This document shows, in pieces, positions 14,101 to 24,300 of a stretch of 64,000 nucleotides of DNA; within the stretch, counting starts at the first letter, position 1; each line of letters begins with the position of its first letter. The notes beneath the pieces are model-generated. The model did no database searches. It saw nothing but the letters and a program-made list of their open reading frames with translations, and was not told the DNA's origin. A program made the position numbers and the translations under genes. This DNA is from Rhynchonema sp. JSB1_4 (Eukaryota; Nematoda; Chromadorea; Monhysterida; Xyalidae): the NCBI GenBank assembly GCA_030248065.1, contig JASAMV010000971.1, positions 1 to 64,000 on the forward strand, written 5' to 3'.

Positions 14101-14887
14101 GAGGGCTGTGACGCTAATGGCCACTAAGTATGTGAGCTCGCACATTTCAACCAGCCAGCCGCAATATGAGCTGCTGGGAAAGTGCGTGAGCTAAAGAACA
14201 TCCTCAGATGCACATTGTACGTAGAGGTCGGGGGGAACAAAGCCGCCGGGTCGTACAAAACGAATCTAAACGCCGTGCTTGTTGGTTCAATGGCCTTGTG
14301 GCACCGAGCTGTGCAACAAGGACTACTTTGGTCGACATGAGAAATCAAAGCGACGAGAATATCCCCACAAACAGTTGCGTGGTTTCCCGTTGCGACAACT
14401 GCCAGAAGCACCTAAGTGCCATTTTGACAACTTTTTTCCAATGGAAATTAAGAAAAACCTTCTTCAAACAATATTGGGCATGACTTGATCTGACACAGTC
14501 AACGTAGATAAAAGTTAATAGCACGAACAAACCAGAAAATATCCAAGTGTATGCATGTAGCACACTGGACAAGCTACAAAAGTGGCTTACAAGATGACCA
14601 AATATGGAGGCAGACCACAACCGAGCCAGAGCTGACACTCACTTCCAAGACTTTCCAATATGGCGGCGTCCTGATCCTGTTGTCTGATGACGTCACGACG
14701 CACCACCGTTTCACTCAGATCATCGTCGTTCGCTGGACGTAACTGGAAAGAACGCAACAACAAAAATGAAAAGCATATATTTTTTCCATGATAATTCACT
14801 TTTCACTGTGCTCACTTTTGGTGATTTCGATCGGTTCGTTCTCTGCGATCCGTCGGACAAGTCTACCAACATCTCCGATTCATCCAT
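5138..14887 (-). CDS. MFSD4-like major facilitator transporter
   Basis: A multi-exon membrane transporter resembling MFSD4 (sodium-dependent glucose transporter-like MFS). Candidate exons, in transcription order: 14887-14816 (start, MDESEML), 14742-14643, 11003-10795, 10497-10357, 10001-9872, 9720-9562, 9399-9277, 8999-8887, 8809-8723, 8647-8491, 8281-8109, from 7811, about 6656-6168, from 5927, and the C-terminal exon near 5455-5138. The first TM segment and the typical GPTLPDLQAKTG motif are at 10001-9872, then LSPLVGF at 9399-9277. Exons at 8647-8109 encode an unusual threonine-rich loop (runs of T with STT and TTP). The C-tail is acidic (DDDDWLLEDDRDQ). The N-terminal exons join exon 3 in matching phase across a 3.6-kb intron, but that link is inference. 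Junctions near 7,600-6,650 and 5,720-5,455 are unresolved, and an uninterrupted reading frame spans 6022-5525. Confidence 0.75.
6722..7224. mobile_element. hAT-like MITE with 8-bp TSD and internal CCCGACAC repeats
   Basis: The element runs 6730-7216, starting TAGGGTTAG and ending CTAACCCTA, flanked on both sides by GAGGCACG (6722-6729 and 7217-7224). An 8-bp target-site duplication and a TAGGG end are typical of hAT elements. Internally both arms are built of degenerate CCCGACAC / GACATC tandem units, inverted relative to each other (6770-6900 and 7095-7205). No transposase ORF is visible, so it is non-autonomous. It lies in an intron of the MFSD4-like gene. Confidence 0.88.
9478..9540 (+). 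repeat. Intronic GCACCAGG...GTGCGAATGCAC repeat, copy 1
   Basis: A stretch with GATGCACCAGG, then TGCGAATGCAC and GATGGCCA. It matches the copy in the PP1 intron at 47,975-48,035 over roughly 50 bases. It lies in an intron of the MFSD4-like gene. Other copies are near 29,555, 33,933 and 39,262, all in the same plus-strand orientation. Confidence 0.7.
11004..14642. other. Large putative intron of the MFSD4-like gene, no supported coding sequence
   Basis: About 3.6 kb. ORFs here (for example 12,544-12,972 on minus) have biased, unfamiliar composition and I do not accept them as genes. Around 11,260-11,480 there is a G/C-homopolymer-rich segment containing GTGTAGTTCCTGGTCCGGCG, also found in the PDCL intron element at 45,356. 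An A-rich run lies near 13,970-13,990. A small reading frame at 14,279-14,380 on plus (LCNKDYFGRH) faintly resembles a LIM finger but has no supporting flanks. Confidence 0.45.
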
Positions 14888-16229
14888 AATCTCATGTTTG
14901 TTCCACTGTGTTGCTTGTACAAAACGTCAAATATTAATTTTGGTTATTAGTCGATCTGAAAAGTGAAGCGGCCGTTTGATACATCAGGTATCTGGTACAA
15001 ACCACTCAGGAGCACAAGATCTGCATCGACAAGCAAATAGCTAAGAATTATGCATTATGAATGCTGCGATATACCAAAGCCAAGCCACCTGCCTGGCAAA
15101 GTTTGCATACCACAACACAGCCGTTCATGCCAGCGTACACAAGTGCTTATGCTTAATATTAGCACACCAGCAATGTACCAAACAATACATTATAAAATAT
15201 AAAATACGAGCCAGCTCGGAGCAAACATATTCCAGAACCACAATGTACGATGCTTGTGGCTGCTCTATTTATAGACGGACTGCTAGTAGAACGAAAGCAA
15301 ACAAGGACCATGCTGTATGATCCAACACAGGCACACACGCATGTCCGAAGGGAATGTCAGCGAACTTTGGCGTCAGGAGCAGCAAACAGACAATTTTCTA
15401 ATTTTATTTGCAACTGGAAGATTTTACATTTACCAAAAAAATTTTCAAAGCACGGAAAGCGCACAAGTTATGGCAAAGTCCGTCAAACAGAACCTGAATT
15501 TCAACCTATTCCATTTGGCACTTGATTATGCTGGCGTGAAGTATAGCTGCAGGTGGAAACAACCGTTTTTCCTGAAAAAAAGAAGAACAACCGTTTTTTT
15601 TCAAAGGCTAAAATAATGAACTGATAGTTTTCCGGGCACTGGAAAAAATATCGGAAGTTTTTCGGAAAAATTTCCAAATTTTCCAAAGAAGCTTGAAAAG
15701 TCGCGAGGTCAGTTTCTCAAATCGTGCAAAAACACCATTTTTGATGTGTGTTGGTCGACTTGTCAAGCGTCTTCTCCTCGCGAAGCCACTTTGGACCACG
15801 CTTTGCCCAGATGTACTCATTTGAACAGGAGACTTTTGGCCTGAAAAAAAACGTTTTTTTTTCAGTAAATATTTTTTCCGAAAAAATCGCAACCATAGCT
15901 TAAAGTAACGTTATGTAACTTATTCATGTTGAAAAAAACGTTTTTTTTTTCGAAGAAAAACCGTTTTTCCAAATGCTTTTCCTGTACTTAAGGTGGTCGG
16001 GTCGAAAAAGTAAAGTGTTTCGGATCCAAAACATATGCTCATATGGAAAAGTATTTCAGCCTCGGAAAAAAAATCAGTTTTTTCATGAAAAGAAACGTTT
16101 TTTCTGCCAGTATGCAATTGATCCAGAAATTTGGAAAAATCTCAGATTATCACATGTCTCACGTCCCATTACACTATTCTTTGACGTGAACGTCAAAATT
16201 TAGAATTTATTTTGTCACATCGTACGTAA
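14888..16229. other. Intergenic, AT-rich repeats with AACGTTTTTT palindromes
   Basis: No gene seen. From about 15,560 to 16,140 the sequence is made of A/T runs around AACGTTTTTT and GGAAAAATATCGGAAG motifs. The part at 15,640-15,725 matches, in opposite orientation, sequences at 28,890-29,020 and 60,310-60,470, so it is a dispersed repeat. Confidence 0.55.
15560..15745 (+). repeat. Dispersed AT-rich repeat, copy A
   Basis: Contains a fused order of motifs: GCACTGGAAAAAATATCGG, then a GGAAGTTTTTCGG-like block, then GCGAGGTCAGTTTCTC. The same order is present reverse-complemented at 28,890-29,020 and 60,310-60,440, including the GCTGACCTCGCG-like end. No coding capacity. Confidence 0.7.
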
Positions 16230-16528
16230 GGCTGTGAGCAGATAAACGCGGAATGCGGAAATTGGTTAGCAGATAAACGCGGAATGGCAGATTTCTGCAT
16301 TCCGCATTCCGCGTTTATCTGCTAACCTTTGCGGAATGGTGCGTGCTTGGGTGACGATGACAACTTCCAGCGTGCTGACCTCAAAATGTTGCGTGTTAAC
16401 GCAAACAGCAACTGAGAGGTTTGACTAAAAGCATAATTACTTGCAGAAATGCAGAATTCCGCAAAGGTGAGCAGATAAACGCGGAATGCGGAATTCTGCC
16501 ATTCCGCGTTTATCTGCGCACAGCCTAA
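16227..16528. mobile_element. Harbinger-like foldback MITE with TAA target-site duplication
   Basis: The element spans 16230-16525, starting GGCTGTGAGCAGATAAACGC and ending in the inverted match GCGTTTATCTGCGCACAGCC, flanked by TAA at 16227-16229 and 16526-16528. A 3-bp TAA/TTA duplication and GG...CC ends fit PIF/Harbinger. A second, inner palindrome built of the same GCAGATAAACGCGGAATG unit lies near 16,268-16,328, so the element contains a copy of its own terminus. No transposase. Confidence 0.85.
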
Positions 16529-16588
16529 GTTGTGTGAAACTTGGTGATCAGATCGGATGGGATGTGACGTCCTCGGCCACCTAGTTAG

Positions 16589-16670
16589 AAATCGCACAAC
16601 AGAAGTTTATGCGGTGTAAATTAAAGAATGAATGTTGTTTACAAGAGAATCACGCTGTCATTCTCTTCCT
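16589..16670. repeat. 82-bp direct repeat, left copy
   Basis: By eye identical to 17617-17698, beginning AAATCGCACAAC and ending CATTCTCTTCCT. The two copies bracket the lysine-rich ORF at 16,792-17,493, with 1,028 bp between equivalent positions. Confidence 0.9.
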
Positions 16671-16791
16671 CCTCCCTTCCACCAGGGGATGTGAACAGAA
16701 AAGTGGGCGTTTACAGAGAAAAATGGTGGAAAATCATCCAATCACATCATCACTTTGGTCTCCTTACATCCTATACAATCGATACCAGAGC

Positions 16792-17493
16792 CTAAAAATC
16801 AGCTCTCTTCTTTTTCTTCACACCCCGACCTCGCGCGGCCATTTCTTTCTTCACGCCGTCGCACATCAACGCCACATCACCAATCGACCACGTCATCGAC
16901 GAATCCACCGCGTCATCATTCGTCGTCGTGGCACAATCGACCAACTTCTTGCGAACGTGGCACTTTTTCGGCCGACGGCATTGCTTCTTCCGTCCTTTCA
17001 GCTCCTTCCTTTTCTCCCCTTTCTTTTCTTTCTCTTTCTTTTTCTTTCTTCGTTTCTTCATCTTCTCATTCTCGATTCGCTCCACGGCGTTTTCTGTCGA
17101 TTCTTCGCTATTGCGGCATTCGGCAGTTGGGCTCGTGGGCTGTTCGGGTACAGAAGGGAAATTCGCTTCATGAAAATACGACTTGATGCGCTCATGAAGA
17201 TAGTCCGGGCACTGCAATTCATTAGGCAACATCTTTGCAATCGCCCAATACAGAAAATACCACGAGTACGGCTTATGGTATATGACTGGCACTTTGAACG
17301 ATATCAGATCGACTTGAGGCCAGAGTCCGGCGGTCACGCACAGATGAATCAAAATATCCCGGAGGCTTTTCACATCCGCGGGATTTCCGCCATACGCCTT
17401 CACAGTTTCCACTAATTGCAGCACATATTTTGGCGTATATCGAATCATCTTCACTTCGGAAATAGTCGATTCCTTTTCTTGCCGCGATGACAT
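16792..17493 (-). CDS. Lysine-rich orphan protein, intronless, unknown function
   Basis: An uninterrupted 233-codon ORF from an ATG at 17493 (MSSRQEKES) to a stop at 16792; the same frame stays open 44 codons further upstream. The first half (about residues 20-115) looks folded, with hydrophobic and aromatic residues including SWYFLYWAIAKML. Residues about 145-190 are an extreme K/R/E tract (KKRRKKKKEKEKKGEKRK), which could be a nuclear localisation or nucleic-acid-binding segment. The C-terminus is basic again (KKKKRADF). I do not recognise a family. An 82-bp direct repeat flanks the ORF, and it has no visible intron among intron-rich neighbours, so it may be a retrocopy, a transferred gene or part of a duplication. 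Its opposite strand is also open because of the composition; I consider that the shadow. Confidence 0.6.
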   Translation of the reverse strand: MSSRQEKESTISEVKMIRYTPKYVLQLVETVKAYGGNPADVKSLRDILIHLCVTAGLWPQVDLISFKVPVIYHKPYSWYFLYWAIAKMLPNELQCPDYLHERIKSYFHEANFPSVPEQPTSPTAECRNSEESTENAVERIENEKMKKRRKKKKEKEKKGEKRKELKGRKKQCRRPKKCHVRKKLVDCATTTNDDAVDSSMTWSIGDVALMCDGVKKEMAARGRGVKKKKRADF

Positions 17494-17616
17494 TTTTATT
17501 GTTTTTTGAACATCAAAATATTCGAGCCAAAAAAACAGCAGGGTTACGGTAGCTCTTGGCGCCACCACGCGCTCGGCCTGCGCGAAACACGAGGATCGCA
17601 CCTCGCAGGAACCACC

Positions 17617-17698
17617 AAATCGCACAACAGAAGTTTATGCGGTGTAAATTAAAGAATGAATGTTGTTTACAAGAGAATCACGCTGTCATTCTCTTCCT
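17617..17698. repeat. 82-bp direct repeat, right copy
   Basis: Second copy of 16589-16670. It overlaps the 3' end of a 74-codon minus-strand frame (17,667-17,891) that ends within the repeat, so the repeat may descend from the end of an older gene or exon. Confidence 0.9.
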
Positions 17699-19440
17699 TT
17701 AGTGTCTTGCAATTAGGATGTGTGCATATAACGAAAATTACTGATGCTCTAAAAACTTCGACCAGCGTAATAGTTGCTCCCGGACTAAAAACTGCTTTTA
17801 CGGACTGAATTTCTTTGAATACAATCCGGTAAGCGTAAAGTAGCAAATCTTTGAACAGCCTAGGCTCAAACATGTTAGGTGACAAATCCAAATCGATCCC
17901 GAATTAAATTTGATTTCGGCCGCAACAATCATAGTTTTGTCACGCACAAAATACTGCTGGTCAGAAATCAACGGTCCAGGGTTGTGGAGCTCGAGCTGCT
18001 CTGTTAATATATTTCAGGGCTAAACCATACCAAATTTAGTTTTTTCCCAATAACCCATGCAAGCCTCACGAAAACGGAACACAGGTGCCTGCAGCTGCCG
18101 GTGAAGACAACTGCCATGATCCTAAGAGAGAATGAAAAGAGGGTTTGCAAACTTGTTACACTTGACAAAAAGGCACAAAGGACTTTCAGCCCAACGCAAG
18201 AATTATCATTCTTCTTGAAAAAACGAGGATCAGAGCACAAAATTGGGAAAAAGAAGGAATAACTTTTTTCTGGATCAAGATGTTAAGCCTTGCCCCATTC
18301 TTTAAAAAATATTTAAAAAATCTTTTCCGACTTCAAGTCATAATGGTGGCAGGGGGTTACCCCTCGCTTTTCTTACAATCGGAAAAATCCGAGAGGGTAC
18401 AGCACGTTACCATTCACGACTTCAAATCATACCTTTCACAAGCAAATTTATACTTTTTAAGGCAAAAATCGCTTTTGTTTAACAGATTTTCTAAAAAATC
18501 GCGCGCAAACGTGGCATTTTAAACCGATTTGCCTGCCAAAATTTGGGAAAAGCACCAATTTCACCTCATTTTATTTATGGAGTCCCCTCTCCTTCTCGTG
18601 ACTTCTCGGACGGGAGCTTGGTCGTGTACGTACGCGTGCCCCAGGTACCCCTCTCCTTAGCCACCGAAATTTAGGTATTTTGAGAGATGCACGCCACGCC
18701 ACGTGGTTTTGGGAGTCGAAAATATCCGATGCTTATTTTTTAAATTAAAAAGGTGATGTTTTTAAAAGTAACTTTTTTTCAGAACGTCAAGAAATTTTTT
18801 TTAACATCTCTGTTTTTGCTGGGAGCAAAGTCGCGAAAATAAGAAAACATGTTTTCCGTTCTTTCCGATTGGGAAAAACAAGCAGAATTTTTTCCCATGC
18901 GGCAGAAGCGGACAATTCCAAATTTATAAGACATTCAACTAACCTTTCCGAGGAGCAATCAACGCAGCGAAAAGTAACAAAACACGAATGTCACCGAGCC
19001 AAAACAAGGTGATGATTCAGTGAAAACGTGTTTTTGGTTGTTGGCTTGCCAAATCATGCACGCGTGACAGTGGCACTGTCTGGTAATTATGGTCAAAGGT
19101 TATTCACATTCTATCGGACATAATAACCGAGAAACAATACAGGGAGTGACAGAGGTGGAAACATAAAATACATTGACACGTTTCATTAAGATAAAAACCA
19201 CACGTGCTCGTGGTCTGGTGCCGGAAACAGCAACAATTTTACGACAGTGACATAATCAACGAGTTTACGAGGTTGCTGATGCTGCCATTATTTTATTTGC
19301 AAGATCAGAAATGACATGATAGAAATTACATACATACAATACAGTGCATTGAATAATATTTTGTCAAGTCATTTTATAATATAAATATGAACAAATTCAG
19401 AAATATCATCAACAAAATTCACCGATGTTATCTCCAGGAT
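17699..19440. other. Intergenic, no supported gene
   Basis: Contains a short open minus frame at 17,667-17,891 (MDLSPNMFEPRLFKDLL) of unknown status and AT-rich degenerate repeat with lone pyrimidine-rich blocks (18,350-18,660) resembling the decayed sequence at 11,250-11,480. Nothing else recognised. Confidence 0.4.
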
Positions 19441-20597
19441 TCATTCATACACGGACAATTCCATGTGCACATTCGGATGTTTATCCATGAGCGCATTCAT
19501 GCATCTGGCAATGTTTCTGCAATCATCAATGCCGCTGTGAGGTCGGCCCTCAAACTGCAATCCCAATTGTGTGCACAGACCAGCCAGACTGTTCGGGAAG
19601 GTGCCCGTGCATCGATGAGCGTGACGTTTGATGTTCAACGCTGATCGCATGTACAAGGGCACTCGCACTTGACTGCAACGTCAAACAACACATTTGGCAT
19701 TGCGGATGGCATCACCATCAGGCACATGCCGGTTGTGTCAACAAATTTTGACTGGCTAGAAAAAGGCAAGACGAATCCGACCACCAAGTTTGATGTCAGC
19801 CACACTCATGACGGAAGGGTACATCAAATAAAAATAACATTATCATTATCAAAATACAAATATCAATGTATCATTATCTGGAGACAAGATGGCGAGGGTG
19901 TCATGTGCAAGACATGTATAGCATCAGGGAAATTCACTTTGAAACATCGAGTGACCGTGTGACCTGCAAAAATACGACCGAAACATCATCCAAACCTGTA
20001 TTGACATTGTCTCGGCAACATACTCTTCAAGTCCCAATCACCACAGGTCACAAACGCACTGTTCACAAGTTGACCACTGTTGTTCGGGTCGAGCAATTTA
20101 ACATCAGCGTCAAGCCATTGGTGGAAATCAAACAGAATGTGCGTGAAATCACGTTCGTTTTCCACCATGTCCTGAAAATTAAAATTAAAATGGACATGAA
20201 CGGGACCCGGCACTGTTGGTCAGCCAGTGCAGAATCGGTAGCGATATTCATTCATATGGTTACTGTACAGTGAAAAGAAAATATTGATTTCCGTGAAGTA
20301 ACAAATATTCAACTGCGAACCTGAGTGATGCCAGTGAGCTGGGTGCAGAATTCGGTGAGTGTGGGCTGAGCGACCGGACGCACAAATCGATGAAATTCAC
20401 CGTCCAGCTGTCGTGTTCGTGTGTTGAGCAACAGACATGGAAACTCGATAATTTCCTGCGCAATTTTTCTGTGGATTAATTGAAGTGAACGAAATGCACA
20501 ATATTCCAACAAGCCACCGAACCTGGTTGACTAAGCGTTTGTTCTTATCACAGGTGGCCTCGAAGTCCAAAACCAATAAATAATCAAAATGTGACAT
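19441..20597 (-). CDS. ERI3: ERI3/ERI1-family 3'-5' exoribonuclease (DEDDh)
   Basis: A DEDDh exonuclease of the ERI family, which trims the 3' ends of histone mRNA stem-loops, rRNA or small RNAs. Four exons, 20597-20523, 20455-20321, 20171-19996 and 19672-19441, join in frame to 205 aa. The catalytic acidic pair is in VLDFEATCD near the N-terminus, the third residue in FVTCGDWDLKSMLP, and the general-base His with the last Asp in GRPHSGIDDCRN near the C-terminus. EIIEFPCLLLNTRT and FCTQLTGITQ are family hallmarks. The protein is the bare nuclease domain, without SAP or zinc-finger extensions, closest in layout to ERI3. The chosen start leaves only MSHFDY before the first motif, so a short upstream exon could be missing. 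Confidence 0.92.
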
Positions 20598-21376
20598 AAC
20601 GGTGCACTGTAACCGGCATCTTGACGACAACAGGGTCGAATATCGAAGCAATCGATTGCTGGCTGCTTGCATTGAACCTGAAACTCATTTACTGTGATAC
20701 ACAGCATTGGGCAGAAGCAGTGACGGCTTCGTTTCGTTAGTTCCGCCATTTCTCCGAAAATACCAGCTCCTCAAACATTGACTGACAATAAATGAGTTAT
20801 TTATATCCTCACGGTTGACAGACACAACACAAGGACTGACACAAGACCCTCTTGCAATAAAAACTTTATCGTGCACGAAGTTTTGACCATTTATCATATG
20901 GAGTACCATAATCGGAACGTTTACATATTTAGCTCAACCAAACAATTTTAAAGTCCACATGCGTACCACGCTATCCATTGCACACTACTTAAAACAAAAC
21001 AATAAACACCCGACACCGAAAAAAACGGCAAAAATAAGGCAGCAAACAAAATCAGTAACAAGGATAACGAGCACAAAATGACGGCAAGGAGACAAGCGCC
21101 CACCGAAACCACGTTGATACCTTGTGGCTGCGCAAGCATCGTTCAAAGAATCTAAATGTCCAGATGAAGGCAATACTAAACTGGAAAAGCCAAAAACGGA
21201 AAACATAAACGGCAACGGCAATACAAAAATAAAACAGCAGCGATGAATACATAGCAAAAAGGAATACTATATATATTATATATTGCACCTACGTTTTCAT
21301 GGAATTCAAAAGGAATCGAATGCATAAAATATGGCCACATTTTTCTCAATAATCTCACGAGTTATATGACTAGGCG
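20598..21376. other. Intergenic between ERI3 and the RBCC gene
   Basis: About 0.8 kb, AT-rich, with no supported ORF. It should hold the ERI3 promoter and the 3' flank of the RING gene; no specific element identified. Confidence 0.4.
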
Positions 21377-24300
21377 TTATTGGTATGTTACATTACAGTT
21401 GGTATCATGACAGTTACTGTTGTTTGTGGACTTTTCCTCCAACGAATTCCACACTTCCAAGTCGGCTTTGTATTTCGCCATGGTTCTTCGCGATCTTTTC
21501 AACTGCAGATTTGATGGTCCTGCATGTCACAGAACGTGTAGTTTTGGGGCCGCATGGCCGTCTGGTACATTGGTACTGATGATGATATGGTGCAAGCACC
21601 GCACCGTCCGCCTGTGACAAAGCGAGTCCTATGCCATATCCGATGATTGCGTTTCGTATAGCTCTTTGTTTCGTGACAATTTTTAGGTGCAACTTGCACC
21701 TACAGATTTTCACATTTTGTACATAAAACGGCAAATAGCGCCAACAACAGTCCGTCAGTTTGCGTCGGAAATACATCTGTAAAGTTCTGAAAACCTCCTG
21801 GTGCAGCCGCAAACCTTGTCTCGGTCGGTTTGGTCTGGATCCAAGTCTGAGCCCGGACTGTGCCATTCGAATCGCCTCCACCCCATACGAGCGTATTTGG
21901 CTGTCGGACGCATTGGGAGCGGCTGATGTTTCATGGTTGTTGTTGTTGGTAGAGGTCGATGGATGATCATTCCATGAGGCGTCGCCAAATCCAGCCACTG
22001 TGTGAATTGTGAGTGATGTTACGCAATGAATGACCACAGAACAATTAAAAAACTGTAATGAAATGTCAGCCAGCGAGCTTACAATGTGGTGTGATTGGTG
22101 GAGATGGGGGCAGAACCAGTTTGAACTCTGGCTGTTGCGATTCGACCGGTATGTGGGCTAGAATACGAAGTGCGACAAAGAATAACACAACTAAAATTCG
22201 AATAAAAAAAGCGACTGCATCCCCAAACTACCTGCACTCGACGGAATAGTGGGCGAAATTGGTTGAATCATTGACTCCTTAACCAGACGACGTCCCAGCG
22301 GTGGAGGGGACATCGTCAGTGGACTGGGCAGTAACGCACCACGACCACGACCTATGCCGCCAAAACCAGTCGCCGGTCGGGGCATGGAATCGTAATGATC
22401 ACTGAAACTGAGTCAGACCGAATGCTCAATCAACCATGTCAGTTTACAACAACACGTGTGAGCAAACACTAACTTCACAGCAATTTGGCTGTCAACCGAC
22501 TGCGCGACTGAATTGGACGCGATGTACGGAGGGGGTGAACGGGTAATGGACAGACTCGACAACAGCTCGCTCGCACAACTGCAATCTGCTTGCATACAAT
22601 TATCTATTGATATCTTGGACATCGGGTGGTAGGGTTTGGTTAGGTTAGCCAATATTTACCTGTTCCTAACCACAAGTTTCAACTGCTTGAATTATAGTTG
22701 TGAACGAAAAAATGGAAAAATTTCCAGTAAAAAACCATTTTTTTGGCATTTTCAAAAATGATATATTCCGGAAAAATTTTTCTGAGGAAGTGCCCAAACG
22801 GCACGTAAATCAGTGAAAAACGCCATTTTTTGTGTGGTTTACATGGCGTTAAATCGGACTGTACTGCCATAATTAGCCGTCAAACGCCATTTTCAGTGCA
22901 TAATTTGACAAAGCTACGCCATTAGAACACCTGTCAAGTTTTGGCCCGGAAATACATCTGAAAAATACGGAAAAATTTTAGGAAAACGAGTTATTCCAGT
23001 AAAATGTTTTTTCGGAACAAATATACACCATGAATGTAACTCTGAATGACCCGATATTGAGCAAACCAGGGATGAACACGACAAAACGAACTGACGAACG
23101 AGGTTGAACGAACCTGACAGTATCGGCCATGGTATTGACTCGGGCATGCAATTTTTGACATGTGTCCTTCACTTCGATTTGCATCTGAAGGGCAACGAAA
23201 TGCATTTTAAGTAATGACTGCTAGTGCACTTAACAAACACGTCCACCAACCGCTGTCAAATGGTTCTGCAATTGCTCTTTCACCAGGGGCACCACGAACT
23301 CGATTTGTTTGAATTCGTTCTCTGATGGTGTTACAGCGCAGTGTTCCAGTTTGGCAATATTGGTCTGCAAACACGTCACAAAATAGTTGCATAGTGAAAA
23401 CTATTGAACGGGATTACGGTGCCTAACCTGCCATTTACCATCTGATTAACACAATAATGGTTAAACCGGGCAACCGGCTATCGCATGCTCTCAGAATCCG
23501 GCCTTTCGCAATAAAATGTGACTATGTACGATGAGTGATCACAAAAACATCGTTCAAACAAAATGAAATGCGTTTAAATTGCGAGAATTAATTTTTAAAA
23601 ATTTGCTTTCGGGAACAAACTCGAGCTTGTGCCGACTTACGCTCCCCCTTTTGATCAGGCAACGGCAGATCATTTGGTAGGGAATCCAACCAGCTCGTCA
23701 ACCAACAGCCACGTGTGAAATGTTTCACAAAGGTTTCATCTGTCAGCGAGCTGGTTCTTGTCTCAGTCTCACTGCCTTTCATGATCAAAAGGGTGAGCGT
23801 AAGTCGGCACAAGCTCGCGTTTGTTCCTGAAAGCAACTTTTCAAAGATAAATTCTGACAGTTTTAACGTGGTTTATCTCGTTTGATCGTTGTTTTTGTGA
23901 CCGTTGGACATAAACAGTCTAACTGCGTAGTAAAAAAGCAAGCATGAGATATACGGTTTCCCGCTTTAAGTAACCATTCTTCGTAGCAGCCGATTTCGGC
24001 GGGACCCGATTACATGATTGGCTGGAATTCACAAAACAAAGTCAAGCTCACCGTCAAACTCAAAGACACGTGTAAAATGACGGTGAACTATCACGAGTTC
24101 ACCGTCAAGCTCACCGTCAAGTTCAATGTCAGGGTTGCAATAGAAATGGAAAAAACTGTCCGCAAACCGAACCAGGCTCTTCACAACGTTACAGTTAGCA
24201 CAGGCTGTGCTGTGGAAACACACTACAGCTGTGCAGCACAGCACTGTGTCACAGTGAAACATTGTTATGTGCCAATGCGAGCGTGACGTTGAGCTTGACT

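Noticed and set aside
14279..14380. LIM-finger-like LCNKDYFGRH reading frame
   Set aside because: No paired CxxC...HxxC context before it and no splice sites that extend it.
16609..17415. 268-codon plus-strand ORF opposite the lysine-rich gene
   Set aside because: It is the antisense shadow of the lysine-rich ORF; the phenylalanine and serine runs are the complement of lysine codons.
21414..21815. Continuous minus-strand reading frame running on from the RBCC exon to a stop at 21,414
   Set aside because: The stretch after 21,815 has biased Cys/Arg/Lys content; a phase-matched splice to 21,519 gives a more protein-like terminus. Kept only as an alternative.
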